Positions 46,427 to 56,864 are shown, counted from the stretch's first letter. The stretch: DNA of 64,000 bases from Rhizobium sp. WSM4643 (GCF_025152745.1 NZ_CP104040.1:1240001-1304000), one strand, 5' to 3'. Made by a program: numbers and translations. The notes: generated by a model not told the origin, from the letters alone.

Positions 46427-47644
46427 GTGAGCGATACGACGAACCAGAGCAACGATACCCAGGCGCAGAAGGGACCGATCATCCCGAAGTCGCCGAGCGA
46501 AGCCCTGCGTCCTGAGCGCGTTCCGGAGCCGCCGAAGCGGTCCAAGAAAGCCCGCGGCCAGATCGTTCTTTTCCTGAATTTCATCATGACGATGGCGGTT
46601 CTGGTCTGCGTCGTCGCCGTCATCGGCTTCTACTACGCCACATCGACCTATCGGAACCCCGGTCCGCTGCAGACCAACACCAATTTCATCGTCCGCAACG
46701 GCGCTGGGCTGGCCGAAATCGCCTCGAACCTCGAGCGCAACGCGATCATCAGCGATGCCCGCATCTTCCGCTATCTCACGGCAACGCATCTGTCTGCCGG
46801 TGAAAGCCTGAAGGCGGGTGAATACGAGATCAAGGCGAGGGCCTCCATGAGCGATATCATGGAGCTCCTGAAATCGGGCAAGTCCATTCTCTATTCCGTT
46901 TCCTTCCCCGAGGGTCTGACGGTCCGCCAGATGTTCGACCGCATGCTGCAGGATACCGTGCTGGAAGGCGACTTGCCGGCCGCATTGCCGACCGAGGGCA
47001 GCCTGCGTCCGGATACCTACAAATTCTCGCGCGGCACCAAACGCTCGGAAGTCATCGACCAGATGGCGGCTGCGCAGCAGAAGCTCGTCGATCAGATCTG
47101 GGACAAGCGCGATTCCTCGCTGCCGCTGCGATCCAAGGAGGAATTCGTGACACTCGCCTCGATCGTCGAAAAGGAAACTGGCGTTCCCGACGAGCGTGCG
47201 CATGTCGCCTCCGTTTTTTTGAACCGGCTCGGCAAGGGCATGCGCCTGCAGTCTGATCCGACGATCATTTACGGCCTCTTCGGCGGCGAAGGCAAACCCG
47301 CCGACCGGCCGATCTACCAGTCGGACCTGAAGCGGGACACACCTTACAACACCTATGTCATCAAGGGTCTGCCGCCGACGCCGATCGCCAATCCCGGCAA
47401 GGATGCGCTGGAAGCCGTCGCCAATCCCTGGAAGACGCAGGACCTCTATTTCGTCGCCGACGGCTCCGGTGGCCATGTTTTCGCCGCCACGCTCGAGGAG
47501 CACAATGCCAACGTCAAGCGCTGGCGCAAGCTCGAAGCCGACAAGGGCTCGGATCCGAACATCGCAGTCGACGGCCAGCCGGAAGAGCAGCCGGCGGATA
47601 ATGGCGCGACCGTCGCGCCGCAGAAGAAAAAGAAGATCAACTGA
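46427..47644 (+). CDS. mltG: Endolytic murein transglycosylase
   Basis: A 405-residue inner-membrane protein of the YceG/MltG family that cuts nascent glycan strands and ends their growth. A cytoplasmic Pro/Lys-rich tail (1-42), one membrane helix (about 47-68) and the periplasmic catalytic domain follow; the catalytic Glu lies in LASIVEKETG (around 245). YceG signatures are QSDPTIIYGL and YNTYVIKGLPPTPIANPG. The start is a GTG at 46427 because AGAGGA is at six bases; a TTG two codons upstream is less likely. The C-terminal 35 residues are polar, Gln/Lys-rich. It precedes yicC by 18 bp. Confidence 0.94.
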   Translation: MSDTTNQSNDTQAQKGPIIPKSPSEALRPERVPEPPKRSKKARGQIVLFLNFIMTMAVLVCVVAVIGFYYATSTYRNPGPLQTNTNFIVRNGAGLAEIASNLERNAIISDARIFRYLTATHLSAGESLKAGEYEIKARASMSDIMELLKSGKSILYSVSFPEGLTVRQMFDRMLQDTVLEGDLPAALPTEGSLRPDTYKFSRGTKRSEVIDQMAAAQQKLVDQIWDKRDSSLPLRSKEEFVTLASIVEKETGVPDERAHVASVFLNRLGKGMRLQSDPTIIYGLFGGEGKPADRPIYQSDLKRDTPYNTYVIKGLPPTPIANPGKDALEAVANPWKTQDLYFVADGSGGHVFAATLEEHNANVKRWRKLEADKGSDPNIAVDGQPEEQPADNGATVAPQKKKKIN

Positions 47645-47662
47645 GACTTTCGGGAGGCTCGC

Positions 47663-48550
47663 ATGGCTTTGCAGTCCATGACTGGTTTTGCGCGGCGCGA
47701 GGGAACGAGCGGCCGCTGGCGCTGGGCATGGGAGCTGCGCTCGGTCAACGGCAAGGGCCTCGACCTGCGCCTGCGTCTGCCGCCCGGGCTTGAACGCATG
47801 GAGGCGGACGTCCGCCGCCTCACCGGCGAAAGCTTCAGCCGCGGCAACCTGCAGGCATCGCTGTCCGTGACGGCCGACGAGAACCGCTTCGACGCAGTGC
47901 TGAACAAGCAAGCGCTCGCTGCCGTGTTGGCCATGCGCGAGCAACTGGACGGCGTCATCGATCCGGCGCCGCTGAAGCTCGATACGCTGCTTCTGGTGCG
48001 CGGCATCGTCGAATTCCGCGAAAGCGAGGATGGCGAGGAGGCGCTTTCCGCCCGCGACGCAGATATCGCTGCCGGCCTGCTGGCCGCGCTTGCCGATCTG
48101 AGAGCAATGCGCGAACAGGAAGGGTCGGTGCTGGCCCGCATTCTTCACGACCACGTCACGACGATCGAAGCCCTGACACGGACGATCGAGGCCGATCCGT
48201 CGCGCTCGCCGCAGGAGATCGCTGCGCGGCTGGCCGCGCAGGTCGCCTTGTTGATGGATGGCATGGCCGCACTCGACCGCGACAGGCTGCATGCCGAAGC
48301 CGCGCTGCTGGCGACCAAGGCGGATCTGCGCGAGGAAATCGATCGTCTGAAGGCTCATATCGCCGCAGCGCGCGATCTCCTGGTGAAGGGTGGCCCCGCC
48401 GGGCGCCGGCTTGACTTCCTTGCACAGGAATTTAACCGCGAATCGAATACCATCTGCTCGAAGTCGAATGCTTCGGCGGTTACCGCTGCCGGCATCGAGC
48501 TGAAAGTCGTGATCGACCAGTTCCGCGAGCAGGTCCAGAATTTGGAGTAA
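47663..48550 (+). CDS. yicC: YicC-family endoribonuclease
   Basis: A 295-residue cytosolic protein. The opening MALQSMTGFARREG and the C-terminal LDFLAQEFNRESNTICSKSN are the two diagnostic ends of the YicC family, shown in E. coli to be a manganese-dependent endoribonuclease that affects small RNA stability. GGGAGG lies upstream of the ATG at 47663. It is followed by gmk after 3 bp, the usual gene order. Confidence 0.94.
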   Translation: MALQSMTGFARREGTSGRWRWAWELRSVNGKGLDLRLRLPPGLERMEADVRRLTGESFSRGNLQASLSVTADENRFDAVLNKQALAAVLAMREQLDGVIDPAPLKLDTLLLVRGIVEFRESEDGEEALSARDADIAAGLLAALADLRAMREQEGSVLARILHDHVTTIEALTRTIEADPSRSPQEIAARLAAQVALLMDGMAALDRDRLHAEAALLATKADLREEIDRLKAHIAAARDLLVKGGPAGRRLDFLAQEFNRESNTICSKSNASAVTAAGIELKVVIDQFREQVQNLE

Positions 48551-48553
48551 GAC

Positions 48554-49216
48554 ATGAAACCGGCGAAATCCTCGCCCGTGCAGATCGCCCGCCGCGGTCT
48601 GATGCTTGTCATCTCGTCGCCGTCGGGCGCCGGCAAGTCCACCATCGCGCGCACGCTGCTGGAGACCGACAGGCAAATCGGCCTTTCCGTCAGCGTCACC
48701 ACGCGCCAGCGCCGCCCAAGCGAGGTCGAGGCTGTGCACTACCACTTCAAGAGTGTGCGTGAGTTCGAGCGGCTGCGCGATAGCGACGCGCTGCTCGAAT
48801 GGGCCGAGGTGCACGGCAATTTCTACGGCACGCCGCGAGAGCCGGTCGAGCAGGCCATGGCTGAGGGCCGCGACATGCTCTTCGATATCGACTGGCAGGG
48901 CGCCCAGCAATTGCAGGAGAAGATGTCGGCCGACGTCGTGTCGATCTTCGTGCTGCCGCCGACCATGACGGAGCTGCAGTCGCGGCTGCACCGTCGTGCC
49001 GAGGATTCCGAAGAGGTCATCCAGACGCGCCTCGCCAACAGCCGCGCCGAGATCGCCCACTGGCGCGAATACGACTACGTCATCATCAATGATGACCTCA
49101 ACGCTGCCTTCGACGCTGTCCAGTCGATCGTCAAGGCCGAACGCCTGCGCCGCGATCGCCGCCATGGTATGTTCGACTTCGTCCGCGAACTCTTGGAAGA
49201 GACGCCGTCGCTTTAA
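48554..49216 (+). CDS. gmk: Guanylate kinase
   Basis: A 220-residue enzyme that phosphorylates GMP to GDP with ATP. The P-loop is [12 protein letters not shown] (about residues 20-31), and the GMP-binding segment has [17 protein letters not shown] and [19 protein letters not shown] sequence ([12 protein letters not shown]). It begins 3 bp after yicC. The gene ends in a convergent region with two palindromes and the rsmA stop. Confidence 0.97.
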   Translation: MKPAKSSPVQIARRGLMLVISSPSGAGKSTIARTLLETDRQIGLSVSVTTRQRRPSEVEAVHYHFKSVREFERLRDSDALLEWAEVHGNFYGTPREPVEQAMAEGRDMLFDIDWQGAQQLQEKMSADVVSIFVLPPTMTELQSRLHRRAEDSEEVIQTRLANSRAEIAHWREYDYVIINDDLNAAFDAVQSIVKAERLRRDRRHGMFDFVRELLEETPSL

Positions 49217-49224
49217 ACCGCGAT

Positions 49225-49258
49225 ACCGCAACGTGTGCGGTTTCGGATGACGTCATCC
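49225..49258. terminator. Two palindromes between convergent gmk and rsmA
   Basis: ACCGCA-ACGTG-TGCGGT (49225-49241) and the perfect 14 bp palindrome GGATGACGTCATCC (49245-49258) fill the 63 bp gap between the facing stops. They may serve as a bidirectional terminator, though U tracts are absent. Confidence 0.45.
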
Positions 49259-49279
49259 TGGATCTAACCCGGAAAGGCT

Positions 49280-50107
49280 CTAAAGGCAGTTCGCCAACAG
49301 GCAGAATTCCTCGACGGAAAGGGTCTCAGCCCGTCGCGCCGGGTCAATCCCGGCCTTGACGAGCAGGCTCTCGCCGCCGAGCGGTTTCAGGCTTTGGCGC
49401 AGCATCTTGCGACGCTGGCCGAAAGCGGCCTGCGTCACTTTTTCCAGATTGGCGACAGCGCAGGGGATGGGGTTTTCGCGGGGGACCAGATGCACGACCG
49501 TCGACGTCACTTTCGGCGGCGGTGTGAAGGCTTGTGGCGGCACATCGAAAGCCATGCGTGCCTCCGTTCGCCAACCGCAGAGCACGCCGAGACGGCCGTA
49601 ATGGTCGTCGTCTTCGTTGGCGACGATGCGTTCGCCGACCTCCTTCTGAAACATCAGCGTCAGCGACTGCCAGAACGGCGGCCAGGCTTTCGGCAGCAAC
49701 CAGTTGACCAAGAGCTGCGTGCCGACATTGTAGGGGAGGTTGGCAATGATCCTGATCGGGCCTTCCGGCGCCAATGTCTCGAAATCCGTCTTCAGCGCAT
49801 CGCCTTCGATCACTTCCAGCCTGCCGGGATAATGATCGGCGATCTCGGCCAGCGCCGGCAGGCAGCGTGTATCCCGCTCGATGGCGACAACCTTCCTGGC
49901 GCCGAGCGCCAGGATCGCGCGCGTCAGTCCGCCGGGGCCGGGGCCGACCTCGAAAACGGTCGCGTCATCGAGTGCCCCCGCTGTGCGGGCGATTTTCTGG
50001 GTGAGGTTGAGGTCGAGCAGGAAATTCTGCCCGAGCGCCTTGCGCGCATCGAGGCCGTGACGCTGGATGACGTCACGAAGCGGCGGCAGGCCATCGAGTG
50101 CTGCCAT
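49280..50107 (-). CDS. rsmA: 16S rRNA dimethyladenosine transferase
   Basis: A 275-residue SAM-dependent methyltransferase (KsgA) that dimethylates two adjacent adenosines at the 3' end of 16S rRNA. GQNFLLD (N-terminal), the SAM loop [11 protein letters not shown] and the catalytic NLPYN motif are all intact. The ATG at 50107 shares one base with the pdxA stop (TGATG), so translation is coupled. It is the last gene of the lptF-to-rsmA operon. Confidence 0.97.
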   Translation of the reverse strand: MAALDGLPPLRDVIQRHGLDARKALGQNFLLDLNLTQKIARTAGALDDATVFEVGPGPGGLTRAILALGARKVVAIERDTRCLPALAEIADHYPGRLEVIEGDALKTDFETLAPEGPIRIIANLPYNVGTQLLVNWLLPKAWPPFWQSLTLMFQKEVGERIVANEDDDHYGRLGVLCGWRTEARMAFDVPPQAFTPPPKVTSTVVHLVPRENPIPCAVANLEKVTQAAFGQRRKMLRQSLKPLGGESLLVKAGIDPARRAETLSVEEFCLLANCL

Positions 50108-51135
50108 CAGCGGCGGCTTTCCGCACTGCGCCCGAGCTGGGCGGCGAGCTTCAGCGCTGCAACGAGGCTCTGCTCGCGCGCCAGTCCCTTGCCGGCGATG
50201 CCGAAAGCGGTGCCGTGATCCGGCGAGGTGCGCACGAAGGGAAGCCCGAGCGTCACGTTGACGCTGTCGTCGAAACCGAGTGCCTTGGCTGGGATCAATG
50301 CCTGATCATGATACATGCAGACGGCGACGTCGTATCGCGCCCGCGCCTCGTCATGAAACATCGTGTCGGCGGGCAGGGGGCCGATCGCATTGACGCCCTC
50401 GTCGCGCAGGCGCTCGATCGCCGGTCGGATGACGTCCTCGTCCTCCTTGCCGATCGCCCCGCCTTCACCCGCATGCGGGTTGAGGCCGGCAACGGCAAGC
50501 CGCGGCGCCTCGATGCCGAAGCGATGCCTCAGGTCTTCATGAGCGATCCGGCAGGTTTCCATGATCAGTTCGCCCGTCAGCGCCTGCGGCACATCCCGGA
50601 CCGGAATGTGGATGGTGACGGGAATGGCCCTGAGTTTCGGTCCGGACAGCATCATGACAGGTGTCACCGGCCGGCCGGTCGCCCTGGCGGCGAGATCGGC
50701 GAGAAATTCGGTATGGCCGGGAAACCGGAAACCCGCCTCGTAGAGTACGGCCTTGGCGATCGGGTTGGTAACGACCGCGAGCGCCTCGCCGTTGATGACA
50801 AGCGACACGGCTTTTTCGATCGCCATGATCGTACCTTTCGCCGTTGCCGCATGCGGCTCGCCAGCCACGACCTCGATGCCGGCCGGTATGGTCATGACCG
50901 GCAGTGCGTCAGCAAACATGCCAGCAGCCTCGCTGGCGCTATCGGTCTCGCGGATCGACACCGCCAGATTAAGCTCCCGGGCTCTCAGCGCCAAGACATC
51001 GGGATCGCCAATCAGGAGGAAGGGCGGCAGCCCGAGTTCACGCCGCCGGAGCCAGGCCATCAGAGTAATGTCCGGCCCGATGCCGGCGGGGTCGCCCTGG
51101 CTCAGCGCAAGCGGTCGAGAAAACGGTATCGCCAT
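50107..51135 (-). CDS. pdxA: 4-hydroxythreonine-4-phosphate dehydrogenase
   Basis: A 342-residue NAD-dependent enzyme of pyridoxal phosphate synthesis. It oxidises 4-phosphohydroxy-L-threonine. Family motifs: [10 protein letters not shown] at the start, GHTEFLAD with a metal-binding His, [10 protein letters not shown] with another His, and [14 protein letters not shown]. The ATG at 51135 lies 6 bp from the surA stop. It sits between surA and rsmA, the conserved proteobacterial order. Confidence 0.97.
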   Translation of the reverse strand: MAIPFSRPLALSQGDPAGIGPDITLMAWLRRRELGLPPFLLIGDPDVLALRARELNLAVSIRETDSASEAAGMFADALPVMTIPAGIEVVAGEPHAATAKGTIMAIEKAVSLVINGEALAVVTNPIAKAVLYEAGFRFPGHTEFLADLAARATGRPVTPVMMLSGPKLRAIPVTIHIPVRDVPQALTGELIMETCRIAHEDLRHRFGIEAPRLAVAGLNPHAGEGGAIGKEDEDVIRPAIERLRDEGVNAIGPLPADTMFHDEARARYDVAVCMYHDQALIPAKALGFDDSVNVTLGLPFVRTSPDHGTAFGIAGKGLAREQSLVAALKLAAQLGRSAESRR

Positions 51136-51141
51136 TGTCGG

Positions 51142-52086
51142 TCAGCGATAGGCGATCTGCGCCTTTTTGCGCAGTTCATCCAGGTATTTCTTGCTGTTTT
51201 CGTTTTCCGGGCTGGCGTCCTTGCCGCCCTTGGACTTGTCGAGATCTTCCTGGCGGAAGACCATTTCGGCTGCCTGGTCGTCGGAGACCTGCCGCTGGCT
51301 GCAGATTGCCAGATATTCGACACCCTTGTCGGTAACGCGGGTCCCTGTCGTGTTGCCCTTGGTCTGCTCGACCAGCGGCTTCCAATCCGGCGGGATTTCG
51401 GGGGCGAGCATGCGGCCGAGATCGCGCACCGAAACGTCGCGCATCGTCGCAGCAAACACCTTTGCCTGATCGCAGCCCGGAAATTTGGAGCGCGACGCCT
51501 CGGCCTCGCTCTTGCGCTTGCCGGTGATGGCCCCGCGCTTGGCTTGCGGAATGACGAAGATGATCTGCTGCAGCATATATTCCGTCGTCACCGGCTTCTG
51601 CTTGTTGTTTTGCATCATGCGCGACACGAGATCATAGTTAGACAGCCGCGAGGTCGAGCCGTAGCGGGCGTTGACGACACGCGGCCAGCTCATCTGCACG
51701 GCGATGAAACCCTTGAAATGGTCGACGCCGACGCCGGCGCGATCGAGGATCTGCGACATCTGCTCGGGGGAAAGCTTATTGCCGCTTGAAAAGCGCGCGA
51801 AAGAGGCATCGACGTCCTGCTGCGACACCGACATATGAACGCGGGAGACTTCCTGCCGCTTGAGCGCCTCGTCGATCAATTGCTCCTCGGCGGTCTTGGC
51901 GTCGGCCTTCGTATGCTGCAGGCGCAGGAAGGCTTGGCGCTTGGCGACATCGCCGCTGGTGATGGCGGTGCCGTTGACCACGGCCTTGACTTCACTGACC
52001 GCGAGCGCTGGTCCGGCAAGGCCTGTCAGCAACGCAAGCGCTGCCCCGGCGAGGAACTTGGTTATGGCTTTTTTCGCGTCAATCAT
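51142..52086 (-). CDS. surA: SurA-like periplasmic chaperone
   Basis: A 314-residue periplasmic protein that assists folding of outer-membrane proteins. A signal peptide (1-29, ending PALAVS) is followed by the SurA N-domain (about 30-150: VKAVVNGTAITSGDVAKRQAF, LIDEALKRQE). The parvulin-like region (about 165-275) lacks the clear catalytic His/Cys motifs of active domains, so it may be only a chaperone. It is much shorter than E. coli SurA (428) with one parvulin-like domain instead of two. It lies downstream of lptD in the same operon and encodes a helper of the LptD protein itself. Confidence 0.85.
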   Translation of the reverse strand: MIDAKKAITKFLAGAALALLTGLAGPALAVSEVKAVVNGTAITSGDVAKRQAFLRLQHTKADAKTAEEQLIDEALKRQEVSRVHMSVSQQDVDASFARFSSGNKLSPEQMSQILDRAGVGVDHFKGFIAVQMSWPRVVNARYGSTSRLSNYDLVSRMMQNNKQKPVTTEYMLQQIIFVIPQAKRGAITGKRKSEAEASRSKFPGCDQAKVFAATMRDVSVRDLGRMLAPEIPPDWKPLVEQTKGNTTGTRVTDKGVEYLAICSQRQVSDDQAAEMVFRQEDLDKSKGGKDASPENENSKKYLDELRKKAQIAYR

Positions 52087-52270
52087 CTGTTGACCTCCCG
52101 ATAGCGTCGCGAGCCGTTGTTCGCGGCGTTCTTACCACAGTACGAGACACGCAGAAATCGCTTCCCTCACGGCGCGAAACCCCTATGCCTCAGATACCGA
52201 CTGGCGGCAATGTCCTGCACAGGCTTACGGCGAAAGAATGGCTTCAGGCTCTGTTTGCGCCGATCGCCCG

Positions 52271-54598
52271 TCATTCGAGGGTGTCGGAACCGATCTTGAT
52301 GTCGCCGAGCGTGCGGAAGGTCAGCCGTGCGCCGATCGTCCAGTCGCTTCCCGACTCGTCTTCGGAATCTCTGCTGTCCGTATAGGCGATCGTGAAGATC
52401 GTGCACTCGTCGTCATAAGAGAGGCCGATCGTCCGCCGGCTGATCACATCGTTGTTCAGATCCCAGGCAATGCCGCCGAAGATCGACCAGTAATCCTTGA
52501 ATTTGACGCGGCTGTTGGTCTGGATCTCGTCATTGTCCTCGGCAAAGCCATATGCCGGCTGGGCGCTGAGATGGGTGTAGGTCAGTTGCGTCGCGAAGGT
52601 GTCGTTCTGGTAGGCCGTCGTCAGATCGCCGCGGCGAAATTCGAAATCTTTTTCGTCGAGCCGGTAGGAGGCTGCGACGGAAACGCCGTACGGTGTCTCG
52701 ACGCCGCCAAGGCCGACATAATCGGAGCGGTCGGTTTCAAGGCCTGAATCCGCACCGACATTGACGAGGTCATCGGTCGCAAACGAGTTCTGGCCGGCGA
52801 TCTGATAGGATTGGCCGAAGATGCCATGCAGCTTGTAGCCGCTGTCGAATGAACCGGTGTACTGGATGCCGAGATTGGCGCGGGTCCCCCCTTCGACGCG
52901 GTCGTAGCCCGAGAACTTGTCGCGGTCGAACAGCGAGGTGGCGTCGAAGACGAAGCTCTGCGCGTCCTCATTCGGCAGGCGGCCTGCCAACTGCTCGTCG
53001 GGGCGGGCATAGATCTGTGCGATCGGCTCGAGGATATGGGTGCTATTGTCCGTCGTCATCAGGATCGGATAACGCATCTCCAGCCCGGCGGTGAACATCG
53101 AGCGGGTGGCTGAATTGCCGTCGTCGTAGTTGCCGGCGTAACCTGTGGGGTCGTCCATGTTCAGCGCGAAGGCATCGCCGCGCGCGGCCAGCAGTGGCGT
53201 GATCACCAGGCCGGTCGGCGTGACATAAGTGCGCTTCCACTGCAGCTCGGCAGTCAGCCGCGAGGTTTGTCCCTTCAGGCCGCGGAAGCGGTCGAAGCCG
53301 TCGACGGTATAGAAGTCGTCATGGGTGCGCGAAATATTCGTCAGGTTGACATCAGCCGAAAGCTCGCCGCCTGCAAGCGGTTGCGGCGCCACGTAATGAT
53401 AGTCAAGCGACGGATAGACGATCGCCTGCTGTTTTTCGGCTGTGTTCGTCCGGTCGGCATCCTGGACGTCGAAATAGAACGCCCGCATGTCGAAATAATT
53501 ACGTTTCCCAAGTCCCGTCAAATAGATCTGATTGGTCCGATCCGTACTGGCCAGGCCCCGCAGCTTATATGTTTTCGAGAAATTGTTGTCGCTCTGCATC
53601 ATGACGTCCCAGCCGAACGTCCAGCGCGGATTGATGCGGAATTCGGCCTTCGATGCCACCATGCCACGCTGGCCGGCTTCGGCGTCGCTGGTGCCGGAGC
53701 TGAAGTTGCCCGGCTTTGCCTGGTCGATGCCGGCGACGCGCAGAATATGCGTGCCATTTTCGAAGCGTTGGCGAAATTCGCCCTCGATGAGGAAGCCCTG
53801 GGCGGTGTAGCCCGTGGCGGTGACCGTCGCATCCATGCTCGGCGAGATCACATAGTAATAGGGAACGGAAAGACCGAAGCCGAGATTCTGCGACAGGCTC
53901 ATCGTCGGAAACAGAAAGCCGGACTTGCGTTTCACCGTATTGTCGGGAACTTCGATGAACGGCAGGAAGGCGATCGGATGGCCGAGCAACTCGAAGCGCG
54001 CTCTCTCCAGACGGATCGTATGCGTCTCGCCATTCTGGATCACCCGCTGGGCCTTGACCTGCCAGAAAGGGGCGCGCTTCGGATCTTCGGCGCAGGGAAG
54101 GCAGGCCGTGTAGACGCCCTTGTTGAGAATCATCTTGGTGCCGCCGACGCGCTCGCCGGTTTCGGCGGCAATACGCGTATTGTCGGCGGTTTCGATCCGC
54201 AGCGAGTTTATGAACCCGTCGGCGAAATTGTCCGTCACGTCAAGGTTGTCAGCATAGATACGGTTGCCGTCGGGGCTGACCAGCTCGATATTGCCGATCG
54301 CCATCATCCGGCCGGTCTTCTGATTGTACTCGACCTTCTGCGCGACCATCTTGTAGCCGGCATAATTGATCTGAACGCCACCGACCGCCGACACCAGATC
54401 GGCGTCACGGTTATAGACCAGTTCATTGGCCGAAAGCAGAAGCTTGGCCCCTTCGGGAATCTTCTTCTCTATATTTTGTTCGGGCGCGCTGGCCTGGCCG
54501 AAAGAGGCCGGGGCGCTGCCGAAATAGGAACATAAAGCCGCGCCGACAAGCAGGGCAACCAACTGTTTACTAAAATACTTGCGGTCGCCTGCCGCCAC
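52271..54598 (-). CDS. lptD: LPS-assembly outer-membrane protein LptD
   Basis: A 775-residue outer-membrane protein that inserts lipopolysaccharide into the outer leaflet. A signal peptide (about 1-34) precedes an OstA-like jellyroll domain (about 45-200: LLSANELVYNRDADLVSAVG) and a C-terminal beta-barrel (about 230-775). Two Cys near 168-172 may form a disulphide. The start is a GTG at 54598 that shares a base with the lptG stop (TAGTG), with AGGAGG seven bases upstream. It follows lptF-lptG, its partner inner-membrane permease genes. Confidence 0.95.
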   Translation of the reverse strand: MAAGDRKYFSKQLVALLVGAALCSYFGSAPASFGQASAPEQNIEKKIPEGAKLLLSANELVYNRDADLVSAVGGVQINYAGYKMVAQKVEYNQKTGRMMAIGNIELVSPDGNRIYADNLDVTDNFADGFINSLRIETADNTRIAAETGERVGGTKMILNKGVYTACLPCAEDPKRAPFWQVKAQRVIQNGETHTIRLERARFELLGHPIAFLPFIEVPDNTVKRKSGFLFPTMSLSQNLGFGLSVPYYYVISPSMDATVTATGYTAQGFLIEGEFRQRFENGTHILRVAGIDQAKPGNFSSGTSDAEAGQRGMVASKAEFRINPRWTFGWDVMMQSDNNFSKTYKLRGLASTDRTNQIYLTGLGKRNYFDMRAFYFDVQDADRTNTAEKQQAIVYPSLDYHYVAPQPLAGGELSADVNLTNISRTHDDFYTVDGFDRFRGLKGQTSRLTAELQWKRTYVTPTGLVITPLLAARGDAFALNMDDPTGYAGNYDDGNSATRSMFTAGLEMRYPILMTTDNSTHILEPIAQIYARPDEQLAGRLPNEDAQSFVFDATSLFDRDKFSGYDRVEGGTRANLGIQYTGSFDSGYKLHGIFGQSYQIAGQNSFATDDLVNVGADSGLETDRSDYVGLGGVETPYGVSVAASYRLDEKDFEFRRGDLTTAYQNDTFATQLTYTHLSAQPAYGFAEDNDEIQTNSRVKFKDYWSIFGGIAWDLNNDVISRRTIGLSYDDECTIFTIAYTDSRDSEDESGSDWTIGARLTFRTLGDIKIGSDTLE

Positions 54599-55686
54599 TA
54601 GCCGTCCTCCTGATGAAGCAGAATAGTCGCACCCAAGGCCAGCGCGACGACCACCGGTATCCACGTCGCCACGAAGGGGGGCACGACTCCACTGCTTCCG
54701 AATGCCTTTACAAGCACGGTGATGACATAAAGCATGAAGCCCGAAAGGATGCCACCCAGAATCACGGAGCGGGATTGGTTGAACCGGCTAAATTTTAGGG
54801 ACACTGTTGCAGCAATGAAAGTCATGGCTACCAGCAGCAATGGCTGGGACAACAAGGAGTTGAATTGAGTCTCCAATGCCTTGGTCGAGATGCCGAAGGA
54901 TTTGGCCGCCGCGATCCGATTGGAAAGGTCAAAGAAACCAATTGTTTCCGGCGCTGTCAGCCGCTCCTGGACGAAGTCTTGTTTCAGATTGGTGCGAAGT
55001 TGAACCGAAGCTGTGCGCACGGGGATTTCGCCAGGCTTGCGCTCGACAACATTGTTAAGTTGCCAGTAACCATCTTCCAATTTTGCCGTCGCGGCGTCCT
55101 GTCTCAGAATGACCTGACCACTTGAATCGAAATGGATCAGCACGGCGTCGATCAGCTTGGTTCCGTTCTCCTGGACCGTATGCGCGCCGATGATGACATC
55201 GTCGCGGCCGCTGATCTGGCGCAGCCACGGAATCTGCGGCGCCTTGCGCAAAACCGCGTTCTCGCCGCGCCAGTCGGATTCGACCAGCAGCGCCTGGCGC
55301 TGTCCCCAGGCGGCAAGCGGGTTCAACGCCGCCATCGTCAACAGGCCGAGCGCCAGCGAGCCGGCGATGAAGGGGAACATGAACTGCCAGACCGAAATGC
55401 CGGCTGCGCGCGTGACGACGAGTTCATATTTGCGGTTGAGCCCGATCAGCACCGTCATGCCGACGAAGAGAGCGATGAACGGCACTGTCTGCTGCAGGAT
55501 GAGCGGCAGGCGCACCGCAGTCATCAGGACGCCGCCGCCGATCGTGTAGCCGGGAAGGCCGGACATGCGGCCCGCCGTCTCACTGAAATCGAGGAGGAAG
55601 GAAATCGCCGAGACGCCGATCAGGAACCAGCCCGTCGTCACCAGGTAGCGGCGAAAGAAATAACGCGACAATGTCCCGAACATCAT
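54598..55686 (-). CDS. lptG: LPS export permease LptG
   Basis: A 362-residue inner-membrane subunit of the LptB2FG ABC transporter that lifts LPS from the inner membrane. YjgP/YjgQ fold: six helices (three near 15-110, three near 285-360) around a periplasmic beta-jellyroll. The ATG at 55686 overlaps the lptF stop, and the stop overlaps the lptD GTG. LptB is not in the window. Confidence 0.95.
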   Translation of the reverse strand: MMFGTLSRYFFRRYLVTTGWFLIGVSAISFLLDFSETAGRMSGLPGYTIGGGVLMTAVRLPLILQQTVPFIALFVGMTVLIGLNRKYELVVTRAAGISVWQFMFPFIAGSLALGLLTMAALNPLAAWGQRQALLVESDWRGENAVLRKAPQIPWLRQISGRDDVIIGAHTVQENGTKLIDAVLIHFDSSGQVILRQDAATAKLEDGYWQLNNVVERKPGEIPVRTASVQLRTNLKQDFVQERLTAPETIGFFDLSNRIAAAKSFGISTKALETQFNSLLSQPLLLVAMTFIAATVSLKFSRFNQSRSVILGGILSGFMLYVITVLVKAFGSSGVVPPFVATWIPVVVALALGATILLHQEDG

Positions 55687-56864
55687 TGGGCAGCGCCCCC
55701 GCCGGTCCTGCCGGTCACGGCAAGCAGCCTTTCCTGCATCCCTCTCCAGAAGGACGAAATCCGGTCCCGAATGAACGAAGGCATGACCAGTCGCTTATGC
55801 AGGCCGAGGAAGGCGATCGAGACGACGCTGCTGACGATCGGAATGGCGTAGAGGACGGCGATATATTCAGGGTCGGTGTCGATCTGATTGGCCGCGTAGA
55901 AGGCCGCCCACCGCATCGCGAAGGCATAGGCAAGCGCGCTCACCATCGGATGCAGCCGCGCTTCGCGGTGTGAGCGCGCATCGCCGGCGATCGCCAGTGA
56001 AAACAGCGCAAAGACGACGGGCAGGATCCAGTCCGTCAGCCGCCGGTGCAGTTCGGCGCGGTAGCTCTGCGGCCGGATCGTATAGTCCTTGTCGGCCGGA
56101 TCTGGATTGAACAGGAACCACAGGTCGCGGTCACTGGCACGCAGCGTCGCCTGACCGCGATTCTCCGTCATGTCCGAAAGGTCGAAGGAATAGGAATCGA
56201 AATTGATGACCGAGACGTTGCCATCGGGCGTTTTGCGGTGGACTTCGCCCTCATGCATGATCAGCGTCGTGCCGGTATCGTCGACGGCGCCTTCCTTCGC
56301 ATAATAGATCAGTTCGTAGGCCGGGTCGCGCTCGTCGGCGACAAAAAGGCCCTTCAGCATGCGGCCGGCCATCCGCTTCGAGATCTGCACGTAAAGGCCT
56401 TCATCAAGCTTGCGGAAGGTCTTTTCCTCGATCACCGAAGAGAGAAGGTCAGCATAGGTCTCGGCGATCATCTGGCGGACGACGGTCTTTGCGCGCGGCT
56501 CGACGACGTTGTCGACGAAGAAGGAAAGGGCGCTGATGACGGCGGCAAGCAGCAGGATCGGTCGGATCAGCACGCTGCGCCGCGCCCCGGCCGCGTCGAT
56601 GACGGTGAGCTCGGAATCGTTGTTCATCGTCGTCAGTGTCTGGGTGATCGCGATAACGAGGGCGAAGGGCAGCACGACGGGGATGATCGACGGCAGGATC
56701 ATCGTTGCCAGCTTGGCGAACGAGCCGATCGACTGGCCGCTGTCGGTGACCAGATTGATGCGCTGCAGAACCTGTGTCGTCCAAATGATCGCCAGAACGG
56801 GCAGGAGCGCCACGAGAAACATCTGGCCGACGCGCCGCAATATGTATGTCTCGAGTAGTTTCAT
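55683..56864 (-). CDS. lptF: LPS export permease LptF
   Basis: A 393-residue partner of LptG with the same six-helix YjgP/YjgQ layout. The opening MKLLETYILRRVGQMFLVALLP and FALVIAITQTLTTMNNDSELTVIDAAG are family landmarks. The ATG at 56864 follows AAGGGCAGG; a GTG six codons upstream is in frame but lacks a site. It heads the coupled lptF-lptG-lptD-surA-pdxA-rsmA operon. The promoter should lie in 56865-56964. Confidence 0.95.
   Translation of the reverse strand: MKLLETYILRRVGQMFLVALLPVLAIIWTTQVLQRINLVTDSGQSIGSFAKLATMILPSIIPVVLPFALVIAITQTLTTMNNDSELTVIDAAGARRSVLIRPILLLAAVISALSFFVDNVVEPRAKTVVRQMIAETYADLLSSVIEEKTFRKLDEGLYVQISKRMAGRMLKGLFVADERDPAYELIYYAKEGAVDDTGTTLIMHEGEVHRKTPDGNVSVINFDSYSFDLSDMTENRGQATLRASDRDLWFLFNPDPADKDYTIRPQSYRAELHRRLTDWILPVVFALFSLAIAGDARSHREARLHPMVSALAYAFAMRWAAFYAANQIDTDPEYIAVLYAIPIVSSVVSIAFLGLHKRLVMPSFIRDRISSFWRGMQERLLAVTGRTGGGAAQ

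Noticed and set aside
46406..49231. Open antisense frame of about 940 codons opposite mltG, yicC and gmk
   Set aside because: Stop-free antisense frames are common in high-GC codon-biased DNA; three clear genes with family motifs occupy the plus strand.
50098..51789. Plus-strand open frame of about 560 codons opposite pdxA and part of surA
   Set aside because: It runs across two real minus-strand genes and their junction, and has no recognisable domain.
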